DNA of 64,000 bases from Gammaproteobacteria bacterium (GCA_009692265.1 SHZM01000010.1:1-64000), one strand, 5' to 3'. Positions 40,584-52,354 are shown, counted from the stretch's first letter. Notes: a model not told the origin generated them from the sequence alone. Numbers and translations are program-made.

Positions 40584-42772
40584 CGGCCGATAGCCGGTTC
40601 CGTGCCGGACAATGGCAGCCCAGGGGGTGCGATATCTGGGGTGGCGACCGAACTAAAGCGTCGATAGGCCCCATACAGCGACTGAATGTCACGCACGTAC
40701 ACGATTGCCTGCCCGTAACGCCGATCGGCGGTCGCACCGTCTGGGGGACGCGCGCGTCGTAACATCGCGGTTTCAACATTGCCGAACCACCGATTCGGAT
40801 CCAGATCCATTTTTTGCGCGGCGCGGCGCGCTCCTTGAACTCGGTTGACGCCTATGTTGTAGGCGGCGAGTGCGAACCAAGTCTTTTCTGATGACGGTAC
40901 GCCTTCATCAAATCCTTGACGGAGTTTGTACAGATATTTAACGCCAGCATGGATGGCGGTCTTCGGATCAGTCAAGTTACTAAAGCCGAGCGACTTAGCG
41001 GTGGTTGGCAACATTTGCATTAACCCTTTGGCGCCACCCTTTGAAACGGCGTCTGGATCAAATTGGCTTTCTTGATACATCTGAGCGGCGATTAAACGCC
41101 AGTCGAAACTATAGCGTTCAGCATAATCCCGCATTAAGTCATCGAAAGGTGATATGCGTTCGCGGCTGCGAGTCGCGGCAGGTGTGATACCAAAATACCG
41201 CTCGGCAAGTTGGGCGTTCACGCCCTGTCGGTAGCTGCGCCGCAGAAATCGGTTGATCGCCTCTAGCAAGTTGCGATCAGATCCTTGCACCAGCCAACGG
41301 TAGTCGAAGGTGTGCGGAATGGAGACACCGGCACTCAACTTTGGATGTTTTTCGAGAACGCGCTGAATATCGTCAGCGCTCACTGCGGTGGCATCAAATT
41401 TACCCGCGGCTAGGCGCTCGAACAGCTGGTGACGCGGTAGACGCGGGGATGCAGCGACGATTTTCAGTCCGGGCACCGGCTCCATCGATTTGAGCGCACG
41501 ATATTCAGCAGAATCTGCATACGCGACAACGGTTTTACTTTGGAGGGCACCTTCGCTCAGCAGCGGTGACGCTCTGTTACTTACAATTGCATAAGCCGCG
41601 TGATGGTAGCTTCGCGAAAACGTAATCCCTGGATCGCCGTGGACCGCTTTAGGGTCGAGGCGTGAAGTAACGATATCGCCGGCGCCCTCTCTCAGCCACT
41701 GAACAAGTTGCACATCGTTGTCGGCCACTAGCACCTGCAGCTGCAAATCGTTTGCGTGAGCGAAGGCATTCACCAAATCAAACTCGTAGCCAGCCTGGCT
41801 GCCGTTTTTAATGAAATAATTTTGTGGATCCATCCGCGTTATAACGCGCAAGACGCCACGCTTTTTGATTGCCGCGAAATCCCGAGGTGCCTTCACCGGC
41901 TCGAAATAGGCTGCATGATAGCGCTCAATAAACTCATTGAGACTTGTCAACAGCTCGCGATTATCGCTGCGCAGAAACCATCCGACCGGTTGAAAGTCGG
42001 TCAAGTCGAATAAGCGCTTTAAGCGTGGGTAGTTACCGAGATCGTCTGATTCAATGGTGGAAGGCAACACGGTCGCGTCGTAAACCCCGTCCGCGATGAG
42101 TTGTAGGGCGGCGTCTCGATCTAAGTCACTCGACAGTGCGTTCAGCTGCAGTCCAGGGACAATTCGACGTAGCTTCTCGAAATAGGTCCACAGCGGCGAG
42201 GACAGGCGGATCCCAATCTTCATGCCAGCCAGCTCCAGGGGGCTACTGGCCGTATTTTCAACGCGTCCCAGCAGTTGGTAGCGTTCGGTCGCAAGAGGGT
42301 GGGTGCTCGCGATGGTTGGATTGGAGGCTAGTTCGCTAGGGAGAGCTCCTACTGCTAAATCGCCATCGCCGCGCACCAGTCTAGTGTAGAGCTCCCGAGT
42401 TCGGAAAACCGGAACCCACTCAATTCGGCGGCCGCTATTGCGCGCGTAATCGGCCAGGATCGAGATCTCCAAGGCGTCATTCCGATGTGGCGGTGTGGCA
42501 TCGCCACCAAGGAGTAACACGCGCAGTGGCGGTGGAGGAAGCTTGCTAAAAACATTTTCCAGGTGTGAGACGCCGCCCACGGACTGTGCCGCAACCACGG
42601 GGGCCAGACACCACCAAAAACAGGCGGCAAGTAGTAGCCCGCACCGCTTCACAGCAGTGCACAAAGTAGATGGGCACAACATCCCAGCGCGAAACCTTCG
42701 TCTTAAAATTTTAGTTTTTTGCGAGCGAGTCCCTGCATTGGAACCCTGATCGGCGTCCGGTTCAACCGCCAA
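40559..42772 (-). CDS. mltF-like: MltF-like membrane lytic transglycosylase with two tandem solute-binding-protein domains and a C-terminal SLT domain
   Basis: SLT motif [39 protein letters not shown]_3-like domain at [19 protein letters not shown]; an additional SBP-like domain upstream. Confidence 0.8.
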   Translation of the reverse strand: MAVEPDADQGSNAGTRSQKTKILRRRFRAGMLCPSTLCTAVKRCGLLLAACFWWCLAPVVAAQSVGGVSHLENVFSKLPPPPLRVLLLGGDATPPHRNDALEISILADYARNSGRRIEWVPVFRTRELYTRLVRGDGDLAVGALPSELASNPTIASTHPLATERYQLLGRVENTASSPLELAGMKIGIRLSSPLWTYFEKLRRIVPGLQLNALSSDLDRDAALQLIADGVYDATVLPSTIESDDLGNYPRLKRLFDLTDFQPVGWFLRSDNRELLTSLNEFIERYHAAYFEPVKAPRDFAAIKKRGVLRVITRMDPQNYFIKNGSQAGYEFDLVNAFAHANDLQLQVLVADNDVQLVQWLREGAGDIVTSRLDPKAVHGDPGITFSRSYHHAAYAIVSNRASPLLSEGALQSKTVVAYADSAEYRALKSMEPVPGLKIVAASPRLPRHQLFERLAAGKFDATAVSADDIQRVLEKHPKLSAGVSIPHTFDYRWLVQGSDRNLLEAINRFLRRSYRQGVNAQLAERYFGITPAATRSRERISPFDDLMRDYAERYSFDWRLIAAQMYQESQFDPDAVSKGGAKGLMQMLPTTAKSLGFSNLTDPKTAIHAGVKYLYKLRQGFDEGVPSSEKTWFALAAYNIGVNRVQGARRAAQKMDLDPNRWFGNVETAMLRRARPPDGATADRRYGQAIVYVRDIQSLYGAYRRFSSVATPDIAPPGLPLSGTEPAIGRYLFATTP

Positions 42773-42864
42773 TTACGCAACAGTGGCAGGAGAATTCTGG
42801 TTACTTTTGGAGAAACAAAAAGACAGGGCTATATTCTAATCTAAAATATCACTAAAATCAACTG

Positions 42865-42885
42865 ATATCATGAATTACATGATAT
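42865..42885. repeat. AT-rich inverted repeat, 8-bp arms
   Basis: ATATCATG-AATTA-CATGATAT immediately 3' of murU. Confidence 0.5.
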
Positions 42886-42894
42886 TCAATGTAT

Positions 42895-43581
42895 CTAGAC
42901 TTTCGCCCTTAGTCGCCGAGTTGGTGCCCCGCGAAGCTCCGAAAGCCGCGCTTTGGTTCCGATATCACGCCACTCGCCGAGGTACACGCTGCCAGTGACG
43001 AGGCCCTTTTCAACCGCGTCACGCAGCAATGGTGCCAACGGAAAGCGCTCCGTTTCAGGGGCAAGTTTAAACAGGTCTGGGCGATATAACGCGATGCCTG
43101 AAAAGGTATAGCGCGCCACGCGTTCGTTAGTTACCTTGGTGCCGTTGAGTCCGAAATCGCCGAGTCTGTGATCTGCGGGATTTGGGACCAAGATGAGATG
43201 GGCTAGCGAGCATGGGTTAGTAACAAGCATCCAAGTGGGATCGAAATCGGTCCAGACGTCGGCGTTTACCGTCAAGAAGCGTTCTGGACGCATTAATTTC
43301 ATGGCGTGACGGACGCCACCGCCGGTGTCGAATGCACCGAGGGGCTCTCGTGAATAACGCACTATTAACCCATAACGGGTCCCATCTCCGACATGTGCCT
43401 CAATCAGGTGGCCCAGGTGCGCCGTATTGATGACGCAATCGCGAACCCCAGCGCGGCGAAGCCGATGCAAATGATGATCAATCAGCGCAACGCCGCCGAC
43501 TTCGATCAGCGGTTTTGGCAAACGATCGGTTAGCGGCCGTAAGCGCTCACCGCGTCCAGCAGCTAGAATCAGCGCCTGCAT
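42895..43581 (-). CDS. murU: N-acetylmuramate alpha-1-phosphate uridylyltransferase-like nucleotidyltransferase
   Basis: MQALILAAGRGERLRPLTDRLPKPLIEVGGVALIDHHL. Confidence 0.8.
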   Translation of the reverse strand: MQALILAAGRGERLRPLTDRLPKPLIEVGGVALIDHHLHRLRRAGVRDCVINTAHLGHLIEAHVGDGTRYGLIVRYSREPLGAFDTGGGVRHAMKLMRPERFLTVNADVWTDFDPTWMLVTNPCSLAHLILVPNPADHRLGDFGLNGTKVTNERVARYTFSGIALYRPDLFKLAPETERFPLAPLLRDAVEKGLVTGSVYLGEWRDIGTKARLSELRGAPTRRLRAKV

Positions 43582-43750
43582 TACGGTCTCCTGCGAGCAT
43601 TCCGGACGGTGGTGGTTGCTAAGCGCTTGGCATACCGAGTGCAGCGTCTGTTGGTCTGACCGTGGGGCCATGTTGGGGACTCCCTGAGCTCAGCTACACT
43701 ACCGAGCGCCGTGCACTTGAAGCGCACCTTATTCAGAGCGACATGTCCGT

Positions 43751-44743
43751 ATGCCATCCCCTGCAATTGTGGTTGACGATACCCGCTTAATCGCGCTCGC
43801 CCGGGCGGTATTAGAGGTCGAGGCACGCAGCATCACTAACTTGATTCCTCAAGTAAATGATCAATTTGTGGCGGCCGCTCGCTATATGTTGGCGTGCGAA
43901 GGACGGATAGTTGTGCTTGGCATGGGTAAATCCGGGCATATCGGCGGCAAGATTGCGGCGACTTTCGCAAGTACCGGTACGCCGGCGTTTTTTGTCCATC
44001 CGGGCGAGGCCAGCCATGGTGATATGGGGATGATTACGACTCAGGACGTCGTGTTCGCTTTGTCCAATTCTGGTGAGACCGACGAGTTGGTAGTCCTCGT
44101 ACCATTGTTGAAACGCCTTGGGGTCCCTCTAATCGCCATGACGGGTAATCCCAAATCGACTCTGGGCGAGTCAGCCACGATCCATATCCACGTTGCGGTG
44201 GAACAGGAAGCGTGTCCGCTCGGGCTTGCGCCAACATCGAGCACCACCGCCGCACTGGCAATGGGGGATGCTCTGGCGATCGCACTGCTTGAAGCACGAG
44301 GGTTCACCGAAGAGGATTTCGCTCGCTCCCATCCCGGGGGCATGCTCGGACGACGCCTCTTGTTGCGGGTGAAGGAGTTGATGCACACCGGGGATGAGAT
44401 GCCGATGGTGAGCGGAAGCACTCGACTATCCGAAGCGTTGCTGGAAATCACCGGTAAGGGTCTGGGGCTCACCGCAGTGGTCGACGACGCGCACCAAGTA
44501 CTGGGTATTTTTACTGACGGTGATCTGCGGCGTGCTCTAGATCGCGGGATCGATGTGCGGGCGATAGTGATGGCCGATGTCATGACTGCGCGCTGCCGCA
44601 CAATACGTCCCGAGACCTTAGCTGCCGAGGCGCTTGCAATCATGCAAGAGAAAAAAATAAATGCACTGTTGGTAGTTGATGCTGGCAATACCTTAGTCGG
44701 CGTATTGAACATGCACGATTTGTTGAAAGCGCGCGTGGTATGA
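43751..44743 (+). CDS. kdsD: arabinose-5-phosphate isomerase (SIS + CBS)
   Basis: VVLGMGKSGHIGGKIAATFASTGTPAFFVHPGEASHGDMGM; CBS pair. Confidence 0.95.
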   Translation: MPSPAIVVDDTRLIALARAVLEVEARSITNLIPQVNDQFVAAARYMLACEGRIVVLGMGKSGHIGGKIAATFASTGTPAFFVHPGEASHGDMGMITTQDVVFALSNSGETDELVVLVPLLKRLGVPLIAMTGNPKSTLGESATIHIHVAVEQEACPLGLAPTSSTTAALAMGDALAIALLEARGFTEEDFARSHPGGMLGRRLLLRVKELMHTGDEMPMVSGSTRLSEALLEITGKGLGLTAVVDDAHQVLGIFTDGDLRRALDRGIDVRAIVMADVMTARCRTIRPETLAAEALAIMQEKKINALLVVDAGNTLVGVLNMHDLLKARVV

Positions 44744-45279
44744 CGGAGCACGCGCCTTCGGATGTCATGGCGCTGGCTGCCGCTATCAAACTTGTCGTGT
44801 TTGACGTGGATGGAGTGTTGACCGACGGGCGCCTGTTACTAGGTCCGGCCGGCGAAGAATACAAGCAATTCCACGTCCGCGATGGTCATGGAATGGTCAT
44901 GCTACGAGAAACCGGCATCGAACTTGCGATCATCTCAGGACGAGAATCCCCGGTCGTGGCAAAGCGGATGGATGAACTCGGCATCCGTTTCGTTTATCAA
45001 GGCTGTCGCGAAAAGCTCGACGTATTGGACAAGCTCTGCGCAACGCTTGGCGTCGCGCACCAAGAAGTGTGTTTTGTAGGGGATGATTTCCCCGATCTTC
45101 GCCCGCTGCGCGCGGTTGGGCTCCCGATCGCGGTTGCAGATGCGCATCCCACGGTGTGCGCCGCGGCCCGCTATGTAACCCACACTAATGGGGGATTCGG
45201 TGCTGCACGCGAGGTAGCCGAATTGATCTTGCATGCGCAAGGGGCTCTCGCGCGCTTCATTAGCACTACCCGCGATTGA
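44740..45279 (+). CDS. kdsC: KDO-8-phosphate phosphatase
   Basis: VVFDVDGVLTDG; HAD family; operon order. Confidence 0.95.
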   Translation: MTEHAPSDVMALAAAIKLVVFDVDGVLTDGRLLLGPAGEEYKQFHVRDGHGMVMLRETGIELAIISGRESPVVAKRMDELGIRFVYQGCREKLDVLDKLCATLGVAHQEVCFVGDDFPDLRPLRAVGLPIAVADAHPTVCAAARYVTHTNGGFGAAREVAELILHAQGALARFISTTRD

Positions 45280-45292
45280 TTTCGCTCGACTC

Positions 45293-45859
45293 ATGAAAAG
45301 GCCATGGCTCGTTGCGTGCATTACGACCATCCTTGGAATGGTGAGTTTCTGGTTATGGCGGCAGCTTGAAGATGACGGCGCGTTAGCGCGAATCCAAACG
45401 CACGAGCCCGATTACTATTTGCTCGAAATGGTTCGCCGCACGATGAATCGCGAAGGCGGCTTGCAAAGTGTGTTGTCAGCTGAACAGGTGTTTCATTATC
45501 CCGATGACGACACGACCGAGCTGGCCCACCCCCATATGGAGATCTACAATGGCGGGGAAAATCCCTGGCAAGTTGTCGCGGAACGCGGCTTAATCAAATC
45601 TGATAATGAAGTGGTCGTCTTGCAAGGTCGCGTTGAAATCTGGCGCGTAGACCAGCACGGTTGGCGTGAATTCGAAATCCTCACTTCGGAACTCCGCGTC
45701 TTCCCAAAAGTGCAATATGCGGAGACCGACAACGCCGCGACGATAAAAGGGCGATCTACCGTGACGAAAACGCGAGGTTTCCGCGCGAATTTCGAGCACA
45801 ACCGACTAGAACTCTTGGAGAAGGTCAGAAGCCGTTATGAAAAACGTCCTCCCTCTTAG
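45293..45859 (+). CDS. lptC: LPS export protein LptC
   Basis: Single TM plus LptC fold; between kdsC and lptA. Confidence 0.9.
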   Translation: MKRPWLVACITTILGMVSFWLWRQLEDDGALARIQTHEPDYYLLEMVRRTMNREGGLQSVLSAEQVFHYPDDDTTELAHPHMEIYNGGENPWQVVAERGLIKSDNEVVVLQGRVEIWRVDQHGWREFEILTSELRVFPKVQYAETDNAATIKGRSTVTKTRGFRANFEHNRLELLEKVRSRYEKRPPS

Positions 45860-46379
45860 TCTGACGGCGCTGTGCCTAGCACTCTTCGCCAAGGGCGCTG
45901 TTGCGTTAGCCACTGATGTCGAGAAGCCCATCGAGATTGAAGCCGATTTCGCGGAGCTGGATGACCAAGCCGGTCGCACGACTTATACGGGAAACGTCGT
46001 CGTCGTACAGGGCACGATGCGTATGACGGGCGATAAACTGATCGCGAATTTTGACGAAGACCAGCAGCTAGTTGATGTCTATTTAAGCGGCAAGCCTGCG
46101 TATTTCAAACAAACCCCGGATGGCGACAAGCCTGAGATCGAAGGTGAAGGGTTGCAGATCGAATACAACCAGAAGAAATCATTGCTTTACCTAATCGAAA
46201 AGGCGAGCCTCAAGCAGGGCGAGCGACTGTTCGAGGGCTATCGCATCAATTACGACACTAAAAGCAGCATCATCACCGGGCGCGGCAATAATGCGACAGG
46301 AGCGGCTTCGAAGAACGGGCCGGCTTCGCGCGAGCGCGTGAAGGTGATCATTCCACCCAAGCGGAAAACCAGCGAGTGA
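45837..46379 (+). CDS. lptA: LPS transport periplasmic protein LptA
   Basis: [39 protein letters not shown]. Confidence 0.93.
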   Translation: MKNVLPLSLTALCLALFAKGAVALATDVEKPIEIEADFAELDDQAGRTTYTGNVVVVQGTMRMTGDKLIANFDEDQQLVDVYLSGKPAYFKQTPDGDKPEIEGEGLQIEYNQKKSLLYLIEKASLKQGERLFEGYRINYDTKSSIITGRGNNATGAASKNGPASRERVKVIIPPKRKTSE

Positions 46380-47107
46380 CGCCAACCGTTTTATCAGTTC
46401 GACATTTATCCAAGACCTATAAGTCTCGGGCGGTAGTCAAGGATGTCAGTCTAACCGTCAACAGCGGTGAAGTGGTTGGCCTGCTTGGCCCGAACGGCGC
46501 CGGCAAGACGACCAGTTTTTACATGATCGTTGGCTTAATCGCCGGCGAGGGCGGAACTATCCATTTAGACGATGAAGATTTAACGGACTTGCCCATGGAC
46601 CTGCGCGCGCGACGCGGGCTTGGGTATTTGCCGCAGGAAGCTTCGGTATTTCGCAAACTTACGGTAGAAGAAAACATCGCCGCAGTGCTCGAAATAAACC
46701 CCGAGCTCAGCCTGGATCAACGCACTCGGCGGCTAGAAGGGTTACTGCGCGAATTCCGCATTAATCACATCAAAACAAATCTCGGAATGTCCCTGTCTGG
46801 CGGTGAACGACGTCGGGTTGAGATCGCTCGCGCGCTTGCGTCCCAACCGAGATTTATTTTGCTGGACGAGCCATTCGCGGGGGTTGACCCGATTTCCGTC
46901 GGCGATATTCGACGAATCATTCAGCATTTGAGTCGTTTAGGGATCGGCGTTTTAATCACCGACCACAACGTACGAGAAACCCTTGGGATCTGCGATCGCG
47001 CTTATATCGTCAACGATGGACGCATTATCGCCTACGGTAATGCCGAACAGATCCTAGAAGACGAGCATGTTCGCGAGGTTTATCTTGGCGAGGACTTCAC
47101 ACTCTGA
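46376..47107 (+). CDS. lptB: LPS export ABC ATPase LptB (GTG start)
   Basis: [45 protein letters not shown]. Confidence 0.96.
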   Translation: MTPTVLSVRHLSKTYKSRAVVKDVSLTVNSGEVVGLLGPNGAGKTTSFYMIVGLIAGEGGTIHLDDEDLTDLPMDLRARRGLGYLPQEASVFRKLTVEENIAAVLEINPELSLDQRTRRLEGLLREFRINHIKTNLGMSLSGGERRRVEIARALASQPRFILLDEPFAGVDPISVGDIRRIIQHLSRLGIGVLITDHNVRETLGICDRAYIVNDGRIIAYGNAEQILEDEHVREVYLGEDFTL

Positions 47108-47251
47108 GTGGGGCGATACCGCGGTTTCTCCAGCGCTCCGGCGGTCAAGCGATCGAGCGTTCTTAGCAGCGACCCCTTCCGGCTTCGGAAGATTGCGCTA
47201 CACTACACGTACGCAAGATGTGTTCCGCTTCTCCGGGCTTTACGCTAGACC

Positions 47252-48745
47252 ATGAAACAAACGCTGCAGCTTAAACTTGGCCAGCAGCTGACTATGACAC
47301 CTCAGTTGCAGCAGGCGATCCGCCTGCTGCAACTCTCTTCGCTCGAACTCAGCCTCGAAATACAACAGGCGCTGGATTCCAACATGATGTTGGAGCTCGA
47401 GGATGAGGAAGATCACTTCGAAGCGCCGGATCTTGTCGCCCCCGAGTACTCCGTCGCCGAGTATGAGGCCGAGGAAAGTGATTTTGGCGGCGACGACTGG
47501 GAATCCAGCGCACCGTCGACCACCGAGGATATCCCCGAGGAACTTCCCGTTGATAGCGACTGGGAGGATCTCTTCGATAGCACGTTACCGCAAGGCGCGC
47601 CCGCCAACCCCAACGACGACGACGCCAGCTTTGAGACTGCGAGCGCTCATCAAGAGAGTTTGCAGGAGCACCTACTGTGGCAAGTTAATCTTTTGCCGAT
47701 GACAGAGCTTGACCGCCGTATCGCTCACGCGGTGATCGATGCGATCAATGACGCAGGCTACCTCGAAATCGACATTGACGAAATCAAGGACGTCGTCGTG
47801 CGCGACACGCAGGAGGCGGTGCTAATCGAAGAAGTCGTCGCGGTTCTTAAGCAAATCCAGGCACTAGACCCAGCCGGAGTCGGTGCCCGCAATCCACAAG
47901 AATGCTTGCTGCTGCAGCTACGACAATTTGCAGTCGAGACGGCATGGCGCGAAGAAGCAATCCGGGTCTGTGAAGATTATCTGGAGCTCCTGGCGGCGCG
48001 CGATTACCCGCAACTGATGCGACGTTTGAAACTCTCACAGGAAGAACTGCGTCAAGTCATCACTCTTGTTCAATCGTTGAATCCGCGGCCCGGATCGACC
48101 TTCGGTGACTCCAAAACCGAATATCTAGTGCCAGACGTATTTGTTAGGAAAGTGAAGTCACGCTGGAAGGTTGAACTCAATCCTCAAACAATTCCGCAGG
48201 TACGTATTAATCCTTATTACGCCAGCATGATTCGTCGCGCGGAGAATGGCGCTGCGAACAATTCGCTGCGAACGCATTTACAAGAAGCTAAATGGTTTAT
48301 CAAAAGCCTCCAAAGCAGAAGCGAAACCCTGCTACGCGTAGCGACCGCGATTGTAGAGCGTCAGCGTGCGTTCCTAGATCACGGCGAGGAAGCAATGAAA
48401 CCGCTGGTTCTTCACGACATCGCCGAAACTCTCAGCATGCACGAATCAACGATTTCGAGGGTAACCACGCGTAAATACATGTACACCCCGCGCGGGACTT
48501 TCGAGTTGAAATATTTCTTCTCAAGTCACGTAGCAACGTTATTAGGTGGGGAAGCATCATCAACGGCGATTAGAGCGGTTATTCGTAAACTGATCGCGGC
48601 CGAAAATGTAGGCAAACCTTTTAGCGACAGCAAAATTGCATCGATCTTACTCAAACAAGGAATCAATGTGGCGCGGCGGACTATCGCGAAGTACCGGGAA
48701 GGCATGCAAATTCCGCCTTCTAATGAACGTAAGCAACTGGCTTAA
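47252..48745 (+). CDS. rpoN: RNA polymerase sigma-54 factor
   Basis: [28 protein letters not shown]-terminal RpoN box [10 protein letters not shown]. Confidence 0.98.
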   Translation: MKQTLQLKLGQQLTMTPQLQQAIRLLQLSSLELSLEIQQALDSNMMLELEDEEDHFEAPDLVAPEYSVAEYEAEESDFGGDDWESSAPSTTEDIPEELPVDSDWEDLFDSTLPQGAPANPNDDDASFETASAHQESLQEHLLWQVNLLPMTELDRRIAHAVIDAINDAGYLEIDIDEIKDVVVRDTQEAVLIEEVVAVLKQIQALDPAGVGARNPQECLLLQLRQFAVETAWREEAIRVCEDYLELLAARDYPQLMRRLKLSQEELRQVITLVQSLNPRPGSTFGDSKTEYLVPDVFVRKVKSRWKVELNPQTIPQVRINPYYASMIRRAENGAANNSLRTHLQEAKWFIKSLQSRSETLLRVATAIVERQRAFLDHGEEAMKPLVLHDIAETLSMHESTISRVTTRKYMYTPRGTFELKYFFSSHVATLLGGEASSTAIRAVIRKLIAAENVGKPFSDSKIASILLKQGINVARRTIAKYREGMQIPPSNERKQLA

Positions 48746-48856
48746 GTGTGCGAATTCCATCTTCCTTCAACACAACAAAGGTAGCTTTAATTTTAAAAAT
48801 AGGCCGGACTCCTATTGTCCCTCTGTTATCAACCCGTAACGACTAGGGAGCATGCA

Positions 48857-49174
48857 ATGCAACTCAACATAACCGGCCTTCACCTAGAACTCTCGCCGGC
48901 TCTAAATGATTACATTAAAACTAAACTTCAAAAGATTCAGCGCCATTTCGATCATGTCGTTGACGCCCACTTCGTTCTAGGCGTCGAGAAGCAGTTGCAC
49001 CACGCCGAAGCGACGATCCATGTCTCGGGCAACACAATCCATGCGATCAGTCAGCATGCCGATATGTATGCGGCAATCGATTCAACGGTCGACAAGCTCG
49101 ACCGACAAGTCAAAAGGCATAAAGAGAAAATTACCGATCACCACCCACGAATAAACATTAAACATGAACCGTAG
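48857..49174 (+). CDS. hpf: ribosome hibernation-promoting factor
   Basis: MQLNITGLHLELSPALNDYIKTKLQKIQRHFD. Confidence 0.95.
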   Translation: MQLNITGLHLELSPALNDYIKTKLQKIQRHFDHVVDAHFVLGVEKQLHHAEATIHVSGNTIHAISQHADMYAAIDSTVDKLDRQVKRHKEKITDHHPRINIKHEP

Positions 49175-49260
49175 GCGAAGTCGTAAGCTAAGGTCGAACA
49201 GCGCCAGGCGAAATAGCGCCCTGCGTGACGTGACGATAGGCTAATCGGATCCAGGACTCT

Positions 49261-50121
49261 ATGTCACTACAACGATTCGTTATCGTTTCCGGGCTTTCAG
49301 GGGCGGGGAAAACGATTGCTCTACACGCTCTCGAGGACGCCGGATTTTATTGCGTCGACAATCTACCCGCCGGATTTCTTGCTGATTTCGCTGACTTCGT
49401 CCGCCACAGTCCGTTGCCGCATTACACGCGGGTCGCGGTAGGAATTGACGCGCGTAATCCGGACACGGACCTGCGGAAGCTTCCAGAGATCTTGGATTTA
49501 TTAAAGACCCACGAATTAAAAGTCGAGGTGCTTTTCATTGAAGCAAGCGATCAGGCGTTGATTAATCGCTTTAGTGAAACGCGGCGACGGCATCCATTGT
49601 CGACAACCGAGACGCCACTTCGTAAGGCAATTTCACTCGAACGCGCCGTGCTCGAGCCCGTCATCGCGCGCGCCGATCTCAGGATCGATACGACGCATAC
49701 CCATATTCATGAATTCCGAGCCCAGATACGTGCGCAAGTGAGTCCACGGGAAAGTGGCTCACTAGCCGTGCAGATCTGTTCGTTCGGATATAAGAACGGT
49801 ATCCCGCCGGATGCGGATTTCGTGTTCGATGTACGTTGTTTACCGAATCCGCATTGGGATCCTCAGTTACGCGAATTGTCCGGTCGCGATCAGCCGATCT
49901 GCGATTTTTTAGAGCACACGACCTACGCGGGAGAGATGCTAAGCGAACTCATTGCATTACTAGATCGCTGGATATCTCGCTTTGAACAGGAAGACCGGAG
50001 TTATTTAACCATTGCCATCGGCTGCACTGGTGGTCGGCACCGCTCGGTTTACATTGCCGAGCGCCTAGCCGCTCACTTTAGAGCTAAGTGGCATATCGTG
50101 TTAACCCACAGAGATCTTTAA
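49261..50121 (+). CDS. rapZ: RNase adapter RapZ
   Basis: IVSGLSGAGKTIALHALEDAGFYCVDNLPA; GCTGGRHRSVYIAERLA. Confidence 0.97.
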   Translation: MSLQRFVIVSGLSGAGKTIALHALEDAGFYCVDNLPAGFLADFADFVRHSPLPHYTRVAVGIDARNPDTDLRKLPEILDLLKTHELKVEVLFIEASDQALINRFSETRRRHPLSTTETPLRKAISLERAVLEPVIARADLRIDTTHTHIHEFRAQIRAQVSPRESGSLAVQICSFGYKNGIPPDADFVFDVRCLPNPHWDPQLRELSGRDQPICDFLEHTTYAGEMLSELIALLDRWISRFEQEDRSYLTIAIGCTGGRHRSVYIAERLAAHFRAKWHIVLTHRDL

Positions 50122-50172
50122 GGAGCCTAAAAATTAATTTCGGGTCGTTGACCGGATGTTTAAGTCGAGACT

Positions 50173-50442
50173 ATGCTAACAATCAACATCGAGATAATAA
50201 ACCGCTTAGGGTTGCACGCTCGCGCAGCGGCCAAGTTCGTTCAAATTGCCGCCGGTTACACCTGCGAAATCGCCGTTGAGAAAGGCGCGAAGAAAGTCAA
50301 CGGAAAAAGCATTATGGGCCTGATGATGCTAGCTGCCTCAGAAGGCTCAACGCTTGCGATAACCACAACCGGAGATGATGCGGACAGCGCATTAGCAGCG
50401 CTTATTGATCTCATTAACAGCAAGTTCGGAGAGTCTGAATGA
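50173..50442 (+). CDS. npr: HPr-family phosphocarrier
   Basis: NRLGLHARAAAKFVQIA; KSIMGLMMLAA. Confidence 0.93.
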   Translation: MLTINIEIINRLGLHARAAAKFVQIAAGYTCEIAVEKGAKKVNGKSIMGLMMLAASEGSTLAITTTGDDADSALAALIDLINSKFGESE

Positions 50443-52172
50443 CATTTTCTCTGCACGGCGTCGCTGTCTCGGGCGGCATCGCGATAGGAAATGCTTACAT
50501 TATCGTCCACGACGAATTTGAGGTTCGGGACAATTTAATCGAGCCGAGTCAAATCGATGCAGAGGTTGTCAGGCTACACGCTGCGATCGACGCTACGGCA
50601 TCCCAGCTCCGAGCGATGCGGGAGAAAATACCGGCGAACACTCCGTCCGACGTGGCTGCGTTTATCGACACCTATCTTCTGATGCTCACCGATACGACGT
50701 TATCCGATGAACCCATTCGTATGATCCGCGAGCGACGGCATAACGCGGCGTTCGCATTGAGAAATCAGCGCGACGCGATTGTCGCCGTGTTCGAGCAAAT
50801 GGATGATCCTTATCTTCAAACTAGGCATGATGATGTCGACCACGTGGTTAATCGTATTTTGCGCACCCTTTTTCGAGATGACTTGACGAGAACCGATGAA
50901 AATACGCAACGAATGCAGGGCGCAATCCTGCTTGCGGATGATCTCGCACCAGCCGACGCTTTATTGATGCAGCACTACGGGGTCCTTGGTTTTGTCACTG
51001 AATACGGTGGCCCGACCTCCCATACTTCTATTTTGGCGCGCAGTTTGGGAGTTCCGGGCATCGTTGGCGTCCACCATGCGCGCCGCTTCGTGCACGATGG
51101 CGAAGTCCTGATTATCGACGGCAACGAAGGAGTTGTGATTGGAGATCCCGATCAGCGAACCCTCAATCACTACCGTCGAAGGCTCGATGAACGTCTCAAA
51201 TATGTCGCAAAGCTCAATAAGCTTAAGCGTGCGCAGTGCGTAACACGCGATGGCGTGGCCATTGAACTCCAGGCAAATGTCGAGTTGCCAACCGATTTTG
51301 CAGCAGCTCGAGAGGTCGGCGCGAGTGGTGTGGGATTGTACCGAACCGAGTTTCTGTACATGAACCGAGTGGATATTCCAACTGAAGACGAACACTTTGA
51401 CGCCTACAAGCACTTGGTCGAAACAGTGAGAGGTGTTCCGGTCACAATTCGGACTATGGATATCGGAGGTGATAAGCAGGTCGACCCGGCGCTGACGAAT
51501 CGAGCAAAAGGTGCCAACCCAGCCCTGGGTCTTCGCGCGATTCGCTTAGGCCTAAAAGAACCTCAACTTTTTGTCCCGCAAGTCCGCGCGATTATAAAAG
51601 CGTCGGCGTTAGGCGCTGTACGAATGATGATTCCGATGCTGTCCCATATCGACGAAGCAAAGCAGGTTCGAGAGATCGTACGGTCCATCCAACAGGAGTT
51701 TAAATCTGGGGGTGTGGCCTTTGATCCTGGGATGCTCGTCGGGGGCATGATTGAGGTGCCAGTTGCAGCGATCTACGCCGATGGGTTTGCACAAGTCTTG
51801 GATTTTTTCTCGATCGGTACCAATGATCTTATTCAATACGCAATCGCAATCGACCGCGTGAACGATGAAGTCAATTATCTCTATGATCCGTTGAATCCCG
51901 GCGTGTTGCGATTAATCGCGATGACGATTAAAGCTGGCCAAAAAGCCAAGGTCCCGGTTGCGATGTGTGGAGAAATGGCTGGTGATGTTCGTTGCACGCG
52001 GATGCTGCTTGGCATGGGCTTGGAAGCCTTCAGCGTTCACCCCGCGATCCTATTGGAAATAAAGCGCGTGATTAGCGATACCGAACTTCAACACGTCAGG
52101 TCGATCGCGGAGAAAGCACTGAAAACTACGGATATGGATCGGTTCAAGGACTTGCTACAGCAGCTTGGTTAG
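50439..52172 (+). CDS. ptsI-like: PEP-protein phosphotransferase (PTS enzyme I)
   Basis: GGPTSHTSILARSLGVPGIVG phospho-His region; GVGLYRTEFLYM. Confidence 0.95.
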   Translation: MTFSLHGVAVSGGIAIGNAYIIVHDEFEVRDNLIEPSQIDAEVVRLHAAIDATASQLRAMREKIPANTPSDVAAFIDTYLLMLTDTTLSDEPIRMIRERRHNAAFALRNQRDAIVAVFEQMDDPYLQTRHDDVDHVVNRILRTLFRDDLTRTDENTQRMQGAILLADDLAPADALLMQHYGVLGFVTEYGGPTSHTSILARSLGVPGIVGVHHARRFVHDGEVLIIDGNEGVVIGDPDQRTLNHYRRRLDERLKYVAKLNKLKRAQCVTRDGVAIELQANVELPTDFAAAREVGASGVGLYRTEFLYMNRVDIPTEDEHFDAYKHLVETVRGVPVTIRTMDIGGDKQVDPALTNRAKGANPALGLRAIRLGLKEPQLFVPQVRAIIKASALGAVRMMIPMLSHIDEAKQVREIVRSIQQEFKSGGVAFDPGMLVGGMIEVPVAAIYADGFAQVLDFFSIGTNDLIQYAIAIDRVNDEVNYLYDPLNPGVLRLIAMTIKAGQKAKVPVAMCGEMAGDVRCTRMLLGMGLEAFSVHPAILLEIKRVISDTELQHVRSIAEKALKTTDMDRFKDLLQQLG

Positions 52173-52354
52173 CTACACTTGTCTAAATGTCAGAGACCGC
52201 TTACAGATTTCGACGTTGCCCAGACGCGACAAGGGGGATCGCGCTGACTTAGGTCGGTAATCGCTGAATTCTGAGCGGTTTGCGGGGATTTTAAGCATTA
52301 AATTTACTTAGATCGTTAATGCGTTGCGGCTCAGGTCTGTGTTATTCTTTGCGT

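Noticed and set aside
45837-46379. Short overlaps between lptC, lptA and lptB
   Set aside because: Ordinary translational coupling in a conserved operon.
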